From contig NZ_VUOE01000001.1 of assembly GCF_008386635.1 (NCBI RefSeq), forward strand, positions 2,099,857 through 2,163,856: DNA of 64,000 nucleotides, read 5' to 3'. Source of the DNA: Maribacter flavus (GTDB lineage: Bacteria; Bacteroidota; Bacteroidia; Flavobacteriales; Flavobacteriaceae). The notes under the pieces are model-generated. The model made no database searches. It was given only the letters and a program-made list of their open reading frames with translations, and was not told the origin of the DNA. Numbering within the stretch: position 1 is the stretch's first letter; each line of letters begins with the position of its first letter. Positions 29,371 through 38,403 of this stretch are shown here, piece after piece. The translations under genes were made by a program, and so were the position numbers.

Positions 29371-30735
29371 ATGAAGAAGCTATTGTTATCATCTATAGCG
29401 TTTGTTTTTTTGCTCACGAGTTGTGGGTCAAAGACTAAAGGAGAGCTAGTCGGCGTCCAGGGCAAAAAATGGTATCCCGAAAAACCATATGGAATGGAAC
29501 TTATCCCAAGGGGTTCTTTCATTATGGGTAAAAGTGAAGAAGACCAGGCCAAAGTGTTAAACGCCCCTACCAAAACAGTAACGGTTCGTTCCTTTTACAT
29601 GGACGATACTGAAATTACGAACAGTGAGTACCGTCAGTTCGTAGAATGGGTAAAGGATTCCATTACAAGAACCCGTTTGGCGATTTTGGCCGATGAATTG
29701 GGAATTGGACCGGAAGATGGTGGAATTGGCGAGTATGCCTTTAAGGATGCGGATACCACAAAATCATCTGTTTATGACAAATATATGTTGGACAACTATT
29801 CCGGTATGGGTGAAACAGGTTATGAGGGAAGGGCCTTGAATAAGGACGAAGATCTTATTTGGGACACTTCTGAATATCCGGATGAATATTATGCCGAAGT
29901 TATGGATTCCCTATACATACCAGAAGAGGAGTCCTATAATGGTCAAAGAAGCATCGACGTAACAAAGTTAAAATACAAGTATAGCTGGATGGATATTGAG
30001 GCCGCTGCCCGTGCCGCCAAAAAAGGCAAGGGAAGTAGAAAGGATTTCATCCGTACGGAAGAATTGGAAATCTATCCTGATACGACCGTTTGGATCAGGG
30101 ATTTCGAATACTCCTACAACGAGCCAATGCACAACGATTATTTCTGGCACGATGCCTACAGCGATTATCCTGTAGTAGGTATCTCCTGGCAGCAGGCAAA
30201 AGCTTTCTGCAACTGGAGGACCAAGTTCAAGAATGATGACCAGAAAAGTCGCGGTAAACAGTTCGTAAACCAGTTTAGATTGCCAACCGAAGCCGAATGG
30301 GAATATGCGGCCAGAGGCGGAATCGAAGGTGGAACATACCCTTGGGGCGGACCTTATGTAATCAGTGATACAGGTTGCTTTATGGCCAACTTTAAACCTC
30401 AGCGAGGGGATTATGCAGCGGATGCAGCTCTATACACCGTAGAAGCCAAATCCTATGAGCCAAACGACTTTAATCTCTACAATATGGCCGGTAACGTATC
30501 TGAGTGGACAAACTCTAGTTATGACCCTAGTGCTTACGACTACGTGTCCACAATGAATCCTAACGGTGGTGACCAGTCAAATACCAGAAAAGTAATACGA
30601 GGAGGTTCCTGGAAGGATGTTGCCTACTTCTTACAAGTAAGTACAAGGGATTACGAATATGCAGATTCCGCACGTAGTTACATAGGCTTCAGGACAGTAC
30701 AGGATTACATGGGCGAGGAAGATTCAACACAGTAA
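29371..30735 (+). CDS. gldK: Gliding motility / type IX secretion lipoprotein GldK
   Basis: A 454-residue lipoprotein (MKKLLLSSIAFVFLLTSC, lipobox Cys18) with a formylglycine-generating-enzyme-like domain: IPRGSFIMGKSEED, FYMDDTEITNSEYRQFV, PVVGISWQQAKAFCNWR, LPTEAEWEYAARGG, NMAGNVSEWT, VIRGGSWKD. GldK (PorK in Porphyromonas) forms the outer-membrane-associated ring of the type IX machine with GldN. The fold is not expected to be enzymatic here. First gene of gldKLMN, whose members follow at 60-80 base gaps. Confidence 0.96.
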   Translation: MKKLLLSSIAFVFLLTSCGSKTKGELVGVQGKKWYPEKPYGMELIPRGSFIMGKSEEDQAKVLNAPTKTVTVRSFYMDDTEITNSEYRQFVEWVKDSITRTRLAILADELGIGPEDGGIGEYAFKDADTTKSSVYDKYMLDNYSGMGETGYEGRALNKDEDLIWDTSEYPDEYYAEVMDSLYIPEEESYNGQRSIDVTKLKYKYSWMDIEAAARAAKKGKGSRKDFIRTEELEIYPDTTVWIRDFEYSYNEPMHNDYFWHDAYSDYPVVGISWQQAKAFCNWRTKFKNDDQKSRGKQFVNQFRLPTEAEWEYAARGGIEGGTYPWGGPYVISDTGCFMANFKPQRGDYAADAALYTVEAKSYEPNDFNLYNMAGNVSEWTNSSYDPSAYDYVSTMNPNGGDQSNTRKVIRGGSWKDVAYFLQVSTRDYEYADSARSYIGFRTVQDYMGEEDSTQ

Positions 30736-30813
30736 ACAAGTAAACTATTCATATTAAATTAATTAATTAGTAACCAAATCTTTAGTATTAAACCTTTAAA
30801 TTAAAATTAAATC

Positions 30814-31464
30814 ATGGCACAGTCAAAATCAACAAAAAAATTATTCAACATGGCCTACGGGCTTGGAGCATCAGTCGTAATTATAGGTGCATTGTTTAAA
30901 ATCCTTCACTGGGAATTTGGACCTTTAACAGGTGGACTTTTATTGGCTATTGGTCTTATTACAGAAGCCCTAATCTTTGCGATCAGTGCATTCGAACCTG
31001 TAGACGACGAATTGGATTGGTCTTTGGTATACCCAGAATTAGCTGGAGGTGAAGCCAAGGCTAGAAAAAATGAAGTGGCCGAAATTAAGGAAGCCGAAAC
31101 TTCTTTGTCCAAAAAATTGGATGATTTGTTAAAAGAGGCAGGTGTAGATGCCAACCTAATGGAAAGTTTAGGTACCAGTATTAAGAACTTTGAAGGTGCC
31201 GCCAAAGGTATTGCACCAACCGTAGATGCTATGGAATCTACTAGAAAGTATTCTGAGGAAATGGTACAGGCTGCCGCTCAGATGGAATCTTTGAACAGTC
31301 TTTATAAAGTACAATTAGAGAGTGCTAGCAGACAAGCTTCCGTTAACGAGGAAGTAGTACAAAACGCAAGTGCACTTAAGGAGCAAATGGCTTCATTGTC
31401 TACAAACCTTTCTTCTTTAAATGGTGTTTATGGTGGAATGTTGTCCGCAATGAACAGAAACTAA
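30814..31464 (+). CDS. gldL: Gliding motility / type IX secretion motor protein GldL
   Basis: A 216-residue inner-membrane protein with two membrane helices at about residues 13-30 (GASVVIIGALFKILHW) and 36-57 (GGLLLAIGLITEALIFAISA), then a cytoplasmic helical region. The Glu in the second helix (TEALIF) is the residue implicated in proton flow in the GldL-GldM motor. With GldM it converts proton motive force into rotation for type IX secretion and gliding. Confidence 0.96.
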   Translation: MAQSKSTKKLFNMAYGLGASVVIIGALFKILHWEFGPLTGGLLLAIGLITEALIFAISAFEPVDDELDWSLVYPELAGGEAKARKNEVAEIKEAETSLSKKLDDLLKEAGVDANLMESLGTSIKNFEGAAKGIAPTVDAMESTRKYSEEMVQAAAQMESLNSLYKVQLESASRQASVNEEVVQNASALKEQMASLSTNLSSLNGVYGGMLSAMNRN

Positions 31465-31523
31465 ATTGGATTTTAAGTAAACCAAACCAAATCAGTATTA
31501 ATTAAAATCTAATTAAAAAAACC

Positions 31524-33083
31524 ATGGCAGGAGGAAAAGCAACACCACGTCAGAAGATGATCAACCTTATGTATTTGATCTTCATCGCAATGCTGGCGTT
31601 AAATATGAGTAAAGAAGTACTAGCGGCATTCGGTATTATGAACGAAAAGCTGGAGACTTCTAACGAAAAGACGACCGCAAGTAACGAAGCGTTCTTGGGT
31701 AGTCTGGAAACTAAGGCATCTGAAGATGCGGCCAAATATGAAAAGCTGTATCAGAATGCACAGAAGATCAAAGCAATGTCCCAAGAGTATTTCGACTATT
31801 TGGAATCCCTTAAGGACGGTATGACCGAAGGATTGGAAGATCCCACAGATTATGCCCGTATGGACAATTCAGATTATTTGGATCAAAAATTCTTTCAGGG
31901 TGACAATCTATCCGAAGGCGGCCAGGAATTTATGAATAGATTGACCGAATATAGAGATCAAGTAGCCGCAATCGTTCCAGCTACGCTAAAGCAATCCGTT
32001 ATCGATCGTTTTAAAACTGGCGATGAAAACGGTAAGGTCGAGAAAAGGGACGGAACCAAGCAGGATTGGATCAACTACCACTATGAAGGGTATCCTTTGG
32101 TTGCCTCTTTGGCCAAGTTAACTTCTTTACAGGCCGATGTTAAGGCTACGGAAGAAGCTGCATTGAAATCTATGTTGGAAGGAGAGTTAACAAGCCAAGT
32201 TTCCTTAAAGAACTTTGCAACTTCACTTTCGGCTTCTAAATCTGCATACTATGCCGGTGAAAAGTACGATGGTAAGATTATCATCAGTAAAACGGATAAC
32301 ACCTCAACTCCAGTGAGAGCTGAATTGACCTTGGACGGTAGAAAACTTTCTGAAGGTACGGACTATAAATTGGAAGCCGGTGGTGTAAAAATGTTAATCG
32401 GTGCAGGAAATGCAGGAGATCACAAAGTGGAAGGCACTATCTATTTTATGCAGGACGGTGAGGAAATCGAGGTGCCTGTTAGTAACTCTTTTGCAACTAT
32501 TTCAAAGCCAAACGCTGCTTTGATAGCTGCGGATAAAATGAACGTGGTTTATCGTGGCGTGGCCAACCCAATGTCCATTTCCATCCCTGGTATTCCAAAT
32601 AACAAAGTTACTGCATCTGCTCCAGGTTTAAAGTCAGTAGGAGGCAGCAATTATGTGATGAACCCAGGAACTGGTAGAACGGTTACGATTTCCGCCTCTG
32701 GTACATTACCTGATGGGCAGACTGTTTCCTCTAAATCTGAATTTAGAATTAAGGACATTCCAAGACCAGAAGGAACTGTTAGTAAGCAGTCAGGTAGTAT
32801 TAAATTACCAAGGGCCAATGTGGAGATTGCGACTATTGGCGCCGCATTGGATGAATTTGATTTTGACTTGAACCTTGCTGTTAGCGGATTTAAATTCAAG
32901 GTGCCTGGTCAGCCAACAGTTACCGTTAATGGAAACAAATTGGACGGTAGAGCCAAAGCGGCCCTTAAACGTGCCGGTAGAGGTGATGTGGTACAAATCT
33001 TTGATATAGAGGCTTACATTACAAATAACAAGAGTTACAAATTGAAGAAAGTATCTCCGGTTGTAGTGGAGATTACAAATTAA
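31524..33083 (+). CDS. gldM: Gliding motility / type IX secretion motor protein GldM
   Basis: A 519-residue protein with one N-terminal membrane helix (MMYLIFIAMLALNMSKEVL-type, about 13-32) followed by a long periplasmic part: a helical domain (about 35-220) and beta-sandwich domains D2-D4. The conserved N-terminal GGKATPRQKMINLMYL matches GldM. It spans the periplasm as a dimer, joining the GldL motor to the GldK-GldN ring. Located 59 bases after gldL. Confidence 0.97.
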   Translation: MAGGKATPRQKMINLMYLIFIAMLALNMSKEVLAAFGIMNEKLETSNEKTTASNEAFLGSLETKASEDAAKYEKLYQNAQKIKAMSQEYFDYLESLKDGMTEGLEDPTDYARMDNSDYLDQKFFQGDNLSEGGQEFMNRLTEYRDQVAAIVPATLKQSVIDRFKTGDENGKVEKRDGTKQDWINYHYEGYPLVASLAKLTSLQADVKATEEAALKSMLEGELTSQVSLKNFATSLSASKSAYYAGEKYDGKIIISKTDNTSTPVRAELTLDGRKLSEGTDYKLEAGGVKMLIGAGNAGDHKVEGTIYFMQDGEEIEVPVSNSFATISKPNAALIAADKMNVVYRGVANPMSISIPGIPNNKVTASAPGLKSVGGSNYVMNPGTGRTVTISASGTLPDGQTVSSKSEFRIKDIPRPEGTVSKQSGSIKLPRANVEIATIGAALDEFDFDLNLAVSGFKFKVPGQPTVTVNGNKLDGRAKAALKRAGRGDVVQIFDIEAYITNNKSYKLKKVSPVVVEITN

Positions 33084-33096
33084 AATAATGAATACT

Positions 33097-33130
33097 ACCG
33101 GGTAATCAGCAAATGGTTGCCCGGTTAATT
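33097..33130 (+). terminator. Hairpin between gldM and gldN (weak terminator or processing stem)
   Basis: ACCGGGTAA and TTGCCCGGT form a nine-pair stem (one G-T wobble) with an 11-base loop, then TTAATTTT. It lies 13 bases after the gldM stop and 22 bases before the gldN ATG. The T-run is interrupted, so partial termination or mRNA processing is more likely than full termination. Confidence 0.45.
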
Positions 33131-33146
33131 TTAAAGTTTTAAAAGA

Positions 33147-34034
33147 ATGAATTGGAAAAATGTTTTACTAATGGGTGCGGTAACATTGTTGCCCGCTTCC
33201 ATGATGGCCCAGGCCAATATCCTTAATGCTAAAAAACCTGAGGATATAGGAGTGCGCACCGAGGAACAGAAGGCCGTGGATAATGACGCTCCTTTAGAAT
33301 ATGGTTATGTGGACGATAGGGATATTCTTTGGTCCAAGACGCTATGGGAAACCATTGATTTGGATGAAAGGGTGAATTTCCCGCTTTACTATCCTACGGA
33401 TACGATGGATATAGGAAAAAATAGAAGGTCCCTATACCATGTATTGATCAAAAATCTTAGGGAAGGTAAACTGGAAGCCTATACGGATTCCTATTTTACA
33501 GAAAAAAGAACCTATAATGACCTTGCAGGTGCATTGCAATCCGTAGATACTTTGGACTATGGGTATGAGCAAATGAATGCCGGGGAACAGGTTTCTGCCG
33601 AGTACATTACCCGAAGAAACATTACTGCAGGTGAAATCGAGGAATACCATATTAAAGGTATGTGGTATTTTGATAAAAGGCAAGGAGAGTTGAAATATCG
33701 TTTGTTGGGGATTGCACCGGTTGCTCCGGACGTAAACTTCATCGACGATGATAATCCGGATATGGTGGAGCTTTTCTGGGTATGGTACCCGGATGCCCGT
33801 GAAATTTTACACGAGGCAAAGGTCTTCAACCAACAAAATTCCGCCCAGCCCATCTCTTTTGATATGTTGTTGAACGCAAGAAGGTTTAATGCCGTTATCT
33901 ATAAAGAGGATAACGTTCACGGAGATCGTAAGGTCAGTGATTACATTGCGGACAACGCGCTTTTCCAATTGCTGGAAGCAAAACGTATTAAGGAAACCAT
34001 TCGGGATCGGGAACAAGATATGTGGGCCTACTAG
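33147..34034 (+). CDS. gldN: Gliding motility / type IX secretion protein GldN
   Basis: A 295-residue periplasmic protein with signal peptide MNWKNVLLMGAVTLLPASMMAQ. The body (DDRDILWSKTLWETIDLDER, NFPLYYPTD, WYFDKRQGELKYRLLGIAP, ELFWVWYPDAREILHEAKVF) matches GldN. It makes the periplasmic ring with GldK (PorN-PorK). Last gene of the operon, followed by an intrinsic terminator. Confidence 0.96.
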   Translation: MNWKNVLLMGAVTLLPASMMAQANILNAKKPEDIGVRTEEQKAVDNDAPLEYGYVDDRDILWSKTLWETIDLDERVNFPLYYPTDTMDIGKNRRSLYHVLIKNLREGKLEAYTDSYFTEKRTYNDLAGALQSVDTLDYGYEQMNAGEQVSAEYITRRNITAGEIEEYHIKGMWYFDKRQGELKYRLLGIAPVAPDVNFIDDDNPDMVELFWVWYPDAREILHEAKVFNQQNSAQPISFDMLLNARRFNAVIYKEDNVHGDRKVSDYIADNALFQLLEAKRIKETIRDREQDMWAY

Positions 34035-34063
34035 GTCAAAAGAAAATTCCAATTCAACAATAT

Positions 34064-34091
34064 AAGCTCCGATATGTATCGGAGCTTTTTG
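34064..34091 (+). terminator. Intrinsic terminator after gldN
   Basis: AAGCTCCGATA and TATCGGAGCTT form a stem that can close to the loop; followed by TTTTTG. It is 30 bases after the gldN stop and marks the end of gldKLMN. Confidence 0.85.
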
Positions 34092-34099
34092 TTTATGGC

Positions 34100-34107
34100 T
34101 ATTTTTG
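34100..34107 (+). promoter_or_regulatory. Candidate -7 element TATTTTTG, four bases before the oxidoreductase ATG
   Basis: Exact match to TAnnTTTG directly after the gldN terminator. As at the nuclease gene (4699), it lies only four bases from the ATG (34112), which suggests a leaderless message. No -33 TTG at the right spacing. Confidence 0.35.
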
Positions 34108-34111
34108 CCAA

Positions 34112-35164
34112 ATGGTAGATTATATTGTTGTAGGACTAGGTTTGGCGGGAGCCGCTTTTTGCGGTACCCTTAGACGCAACCAAAAAAGTTTTCATGTTAT
34201 AAGTGACCAATCCCAGACTTCCTCAAAAGTGGCCGCCGGTCTTTCCAATCCCGTTATCTTAAAGCGGTTCAATTTAGCCTGGAAAGCCCATAATCTATTA
34301 CCGTTTTCCAAAAGGTTTTATGAGGAATTGGAAAATGAATTGGCCGAACAACTTCTTTTGGACCAACCCATATTGCGCAAATTCAGTTCCATTGAGGAGC
34401 AGAATTTATGGTTTGAAGCATCGGACAAGGAACATTTACATCAATTTTTGTCTTCCCAACTCTTAAGGAACACCAATCCGGATTTGAACGCTCCCTATGG
34501 TTTTGGTGTATTGAAAGGTGCGTACCGATTAAGGACCCAAGAATTCCTAACTGCCTATCAAAAAAAAATTCTTGCACCAGACCAATTCTCAGCGGAAACA
34601 TTTGATTATTCTGAGCTACAGATAAGGATGGACCATTTGGAATATAAAGGTATCCGGGCCAAAAACCTTGTTTTTGCCGAAGGTTTCGGGGTCAAGAAAA
34701 ATCCTTTCTTTAATTATCTTCCGGTACAAGGTTCAAAGGGGGAGTATCTCATCATCGAATCCAGGGAATTATCGGAAAAAAACGCCTTAAAGTCATCCGT
34801 CTTTGTCATACCACTAGGGAATAATCGGTATTTGGTAGGGGCAAACTATAATCCGGTAGACAAGGACAATAGACCATCGGAAGCAACCAAGATAGAACTG
34901 CTCAAAAAACTGGAGGGTATCGTGAATTGTTCCTATGAAGTGGTAGGGCATGTTGCAGGGGTCAGGCCTACGGTCAAGGACAGGAGACCCTTAGTAGGTA
35001 CACATCCAAATCACAAAAATCTTCATATTATCAATGGTTTTGGTTCCCATGGTGTCATGATTGCACCTTGGGTGGCCTTGGAATTATTTAATTCTATTGA
35101 AAAAGGAACATCATTGGACCCTGAAGTTGATATCCATAGATTTCTTAGTTTGCTGTCAAACTAA
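34112..35164 (+). CDS. FAD-dependent oxidoreductase of the D-amino acid oxidase family
   Basis: A 350-residue protein starting MVDYIVVGLGLAGAAFCGTL with the FAD-binding GxGxxG at residues 8-13 and the family C-terminal flavin segment (GVRPTVKDRRPLVGTHP, IINGFGSHGVMIAPW). ATG at 34112 is preferred, because the upstream open frame runs through the gldN terminator. It resembles glycine oxidase/MnmC-C type enzymes, but the substrate cannot be predicted. It lies just downstream of gldKLMN as a separate transcription unit. Confidence 0.8.
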   Translation: MVDYIVVGLGLAGAAFCGTLRRNQKSFHVISDQSQTSSKVAAGLSNPVILKRFNLAWKAHNLLPFSKRFYEELENELAEQLLLDQPILRKFSSIEEQNLWFEASDKEHLHQFLSSQLLRNTNPDLNAPYGFGVLKGAYRLRTQEFLTAYQKKILAPDQFSAETFDYSELQIRMDHLEYKGIRAKNLVFAEGFGVKKNPFFNYLPVQGSKGEYLIIESRELSEKNALKSSVFVIPLGNNRYLVGANYNPVDKDNRPSEATKIELLKKLEGIVNCSYEVVGHVAGVRPTVKDRRPLVGTHPNHKNLHIINGFGSHGVMIAPWVALELFNSIEKGTSLDPEVDIHRFLSLLSN

Positions 35165-35325
35165 TCACATGGGCGTATCCATAGTATAATACTTAAATAA
35201 TACGGGAACTTCTTTATAAATTTCTATCGAGTTAAAATCCTTTTTTTGACCTTTGCACATCCAAAAAAAGGACAGTATATAAACCTAATATGCCGGTTTC
35301 TTGTCGATATTAAAAATTAGATAGA

Positions 35326-37236
35326 ATGCTTAACATTCACAACTTATCCGTTTCATTTGGCGGGGAATATTTATTTGAGGAAATCTCCTTTCGGTTAAAT
35401 GCCGGAAATAGGGTAGGGCTCGTAGGAAAAAATGGCGCGGGAAAGTCAACACTGCTTAAATTACTGGCCAAGCAAATGCCGATAGACTCCGGCACCATTG
35501 CCGTTGAAAAGGATATTAAGATCGGGTTTTTGCGTCAGGATATCGACTTTGAACTGGGAAGGACGGTTCTGGAGGAGGCCTATCAAGCATTTGAGGAACT
35601 AAAGGTGCTGGAGGCTAAAATGGACGAAATCAACTATCAACTGGCGGAACGTACCGATTATGAAAGCGAAGGCTACAACCAGCTCATCATCGATTTGAGC
35701 GATGTAACTTCCCACTATGAAATTTTGGGCGGATACAACTATCAGGGCGAAACGGAAAAAATATTACAGGGCCTTGGTTTTAAAAGAGCCGATTTTGACA
35801 AAAAGACCGAAACCTTTTCCGGGGGGTGGCGCATGCGTATCGAACTGGCAAAATTGTTGTTGCAAAATAACGATGTGCTGCTTCTGGATGAGCCTACCAA
35901 CCACTTGGATATTGAATCCATCATCTGGTTCGAGCAATTTTTGAACAATTATACCGGAGCGGTCATGATCGTTTCGCACGATAAAATGTTCTTGGATAAC
36001 GTCACCAACAGAACTATTGAGATTTCCTTGGGAAGGATTTATGACTATAACAAGCCCTATTCAAAATATTTGGTCCTTAGGGAAGAGATTCGCCAACAAC
36101 AGTTGAGCGCACAAAAGAACCAGGATCGCGAAATACAACAGGCAGAACGACTCATAGAGAAATTTAGGGCCAAATCCACTAAAGCTTCTATGGCCCAATC
36201 GCTCATAAAAAAACTGGATAAGATAGAACGCATCGAAGTCGATGAGGATGATAACAGTGTGATGAGCCTTCGGTTTCCTATTTCCGTAACGCCGGGCAAG
36301 GTGGTGGTAGAGATGGAGAACCTATCCAAATCCTATGGTGAAAAAAAGGTCCTGGAAAATGTGGACCTGCTGGTGGAGCGTGATAGTAAGACGGCCTTTG
36401 TGGGGCAGAACGGACAGGGAAAATCCACCTTGGCCAAAATTATTGTGGGGGAACTGGAGCATAAAGGCCATCTTAAGCTGGGGCACAATGTCCAGATAGG
36501 TTATTTTGCCCAGAACCAAGCGGAATATTTGGATGGGGACAAGACTATTTTGGATACCATGATAGATGCCGCCAATGAATCCAACCGAAGTAAGGTGCGT
36601 GATATCTTGGGTTCATTTTTGTTCCGGGGAGATGATGTTGAAAAATACGTGAAGGTGCTTTCCGGTGGGGAACGAAACCGACTCGCCCTAGCCAAAATGC
36701 TCTTACAGCCTTTCAACGTTTTGGTAATGGACGAACCTACCAACCACTTGGACATAAAATCCAAAAATGTACTGAAACAGGCCTGTCTCAATTTTGAGGG
36801 AACACTTATTCTGGTTTCCCACGATCGGGATTTTCTTCAGGGATTGACCAACAAGGTCTATGAGTTTAAGGACAAGCGAATCAAGGAGTATCTTGGGGAT
36901 ATCGATTTTTATCTGGAACAGCGCAAGGTCAATGACTTTAGAAGTATAGAAAAGCGGGAGGAAAAAAAGGAAGTGAAACCCATGGAACGGAAAAACACTT
37001 CTTTTGATGACCAAAAACAACTAAAGAGCCTTAAGAACCAACTCAGCGGATTGGAAAGTAAAATTTCCGCTCTTGAGAAGGAGATAAAAAAGATAGATCA
37101 CGAGTTGTTGATGAATTATGACGCCACCATTGCCAAGCCCAACTTTTTTGATGAATATCAAGCTAAAAAGGCAAAGCTTGAAAAACACATGGATAAATGG
37201 GAAAGCCTTACCTTGGAAATTGAAAGTATACAATAA
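35326..37236 (+). CDS. ABC-F family ATPase (Uup/YheS-like)
   Basis: A 636-residue soluble protein with two ABC domains and no membrane segments. Domain 1: Walker A GKNGAGKST (about 34-42), signature FSGGWRMRIELAKLL, Walker B LLLDEPTNHLD. Domain 2: Walker A GQNGQGKST (about 363), signature LSGGERNRLALAKMLL, Walker B LVMDEPTNHLD. The linker (about 245-310) is the charged ABC-F arm, and the C-terminus (about 560-636) is a coiled coil of the Uup type. ABC-F proteins act on the ribosome or on nucleic acids. Whether this copy gives antibiotic protection cannot be judged. Confidence 0.92.
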   Translation: MLNIHNLSVSFGGEYLFEEISFRLNAGNRVGLVGKNGAGKSTLLKLLAKQMPIDSGTIAVEKDIKIGFLRQDIDFELGRTVLEEAYQAFEELKVLEAKMDEINYQLAERTDYESEGYNQLIIDLSDVTSHYEILGGYNYQGETEKILQGLGFKRADFDKKTETFSGGWRMRIELAKLLLQNNDVLLLDEPTNHLDIESIIWFEQFLNNYTGAVMIVSHDKMFLDNVTNRTIEISLGRIYDYNKPYSKYLVLREEIRQQQLSAQKNQDREIQQAERLIEKFRAKSTKASMAQSLIKKLDKIERIEVDEDDNSVMSLRFPISVTPGKVVVEMENLSKSYGEKKVLENVDLLVERDSKTAFVGQNGQGKSTLAKIIVGELEHKGHLKLGHNVQIGYFAQNQAEYLDGDKTILDTMIDAANESNRSKVRDILGSFLFRGDDVEKYVKVLSGGERNRLALAKMLLQPFNVLVMDEPTNHLDIKSKNVLKQACLNFEGTLILVSHDRDFLQGLTNKVYEFKDKRIKEYLGDIDFYLEQRKVNDFRSIEKREEKKEVKPMERKNTSFDDQKQLKSLKNQLSGLESKISALEKEIKKIDHELLMNYDATIAKPNFFDEYQAKKAKLEKHMDKWESLTLEIESIQ

Positions 37237-37256
37237 CCTTGACCTACTACATTCGT

Positions 37257-37288
37257 AGTTTCACAACGTTTTCCGGAAGTTTCACAAC
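37257..37288 (+). promoter_or_regulatory. Two 11-bp direct repeats phased at 21 bp upstream of the LRR gene
   Basis: AGTTTCACAAC occurs at 37257-37267 and again at 37278-37288, exactly 21 bp (two helical turns) apart, 104 bases before the ATG of the LRR protein. This is the geometry of a tandem binding site (for instance LytTR or AraC-type regulators). Regulator unknown. Confidence 0.5.
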
Positions 37289-37391
37289 AAAATGTATGCG
37301 TTGAACGATAATTTTTGGCTCTTTATCGTTTATGTTAGAAATTTGTAAGATAATTCTTAATCCTAGTTAAGAACACATAATTTCATCATAT

Positions 37392-38267
37392 ATGAAGAAT
37401 CTATACGTACTGTTATCCATATTCATGTTAATTTCCAGTCTTGGTATGGCCAAAGTTTCAAAAACTGAAAAAAAGGCTTTGATTGCGCTCTATAATAGCA
37501 CAAACGGGGCACATTGGATTCGAAAGTGGGATTTGAAAAAGCCAGTCTCAGAATGGTACGGTGTTAAGATTGAAGACGACAAGGTCGTTGAAATCAACTT
37601 ATTCCATAATAATTTGATGGGTCCCTTACCGGTTGGAATTTCTAAATTGGAAAATCTCAAGGTGTTGAATTTGGCGTTTAATTCAATTACGGGGGAATTA
37701 CCGGGAGACTTGGTACAATTGTCACATTTAAGGGTTTTAAAGTTGGAGATGAATAGGTTAAAGGGAGGAATTCCAACTAATATTGGCGGACTATCGAACT
37801 TAGTGGAACTGACCGCTTTCAATAATTTTCTTTCTGGAGGTATACCGGAGAGTATTGGTGACATAAGTAATTTAAAAATTCTTAACCTTTCCAGTAACTC
37901 CCTAAATGGAACCATTCCGGAATCTCTTGGACAATTGACACAATTGGAAACATTGGGACTTTTCGAAAATACCTTGGAAGGATCCATCCCAGGGGAAATT
38001 GGTCGTTTGACAAAATTAAAGGAACTGGTCTTGGCAAATAATAGCTTGAACGGTGAAATTCCAGAAGAATTCAATCAATTGGCAAGCCTCCAGATTTTTC
38101 AAATACAGAACAATAATTTTTCATCCTTTAAGAATCTTGAAATATTAAAGACTAGGGAGTATTTGGTATTCGACTATGATGGGTTCGATAAAAACCTTGA
38201 TTTTAAGGAGCTTAAGTTGGATAAGACTCGAATGGCCGATACAAAATACGAAGACGTAGAAAATTAA
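37392..38267 (+). CDS. Secreted leucine-rich-repeat protein (plant-type LRR)
   Basis: A 291-residue protein with signal peptide (MKNLYVLLSIFMLISSLGMA), an N-terminal cap (ALIALYNSTNGAHWIRKWD) and seven to eight 24-residue LRRs of the pattern LxxLxxLxLxxNxLxGxIPxxIGx (about residues 62-245), e.g. LKILNLSSNSLNGTIPESLG. The C-terminal 45 residues are not LRR and end RMADTKYEDVEN; there is no type IX sorting domain. Such proteins act in protein-protein contact outside the cell. A decayed paralogue follows directly downstream, with a similar terminator. Confidence 0.85.
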   Translation: MKNLYVLLSIFMLISSLGMAKVSKTEKKALIALYNSTNGAHWIRKWDLKKPVSEWYGVKIEDDKVVEINLFHNNLMGPLPVGISKLENLKVLNLAFNSITGELPGDLVQLSHLRVLKLEMNRLKGGIPTNIGGLSNLVELTAFNNFLSGGIPESIGDISNLKILNLSSNSLNGTIPESLGQLTQLETLGLFENTLEGSIPGEIGRLTKLKELVLANNSLNGEIPEEFNQLASLQIFQIQNNNFSSFKNLEILKTREYLVFDYDGFDKNLDFKELKLDKTRMADTKYEDVEN

Positions 38268-38297
38268 GAGTAGTTTACACTTTTAGTTAGTTTGGTG

Positions 38298-38330
38298 AAA
38301 AAAGAGGTGTTGGTAGCACCTCTTTTTGTT
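38298..38330 (+). terminator. Intrinsic terminator after the LRR gene
   Basis: AAAAAAGAGGTG paired with CACCTCTTTTT, followed by GTTTTTTT. The same stem (AAAGAGGTG...CACCTCTTTTT) recurs after the downstream pseudogene at 39341. Confidence 0.85.
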
Positions 38331-38403
38331 TTTTTGGATAAAATAAAAGCCTCTGATTTCGAGCTTTAGATGTATTCAGTAGCTTTTACAAAAGATTAGG
38401 AAA

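Noticed and set aside
29371-30735. Call as sulfatase-modifying formylglycine-generating enzyme
   Set aside because: The lipoprotein signal and the position before gldLMN identify GldK, a structural protein with the same fold.
37490-38074. 194-residue frame on the minus strand over the LRR gene
   Set aside because: Periodic sequence is the antisense of the LRR repeats; no start context or domain.
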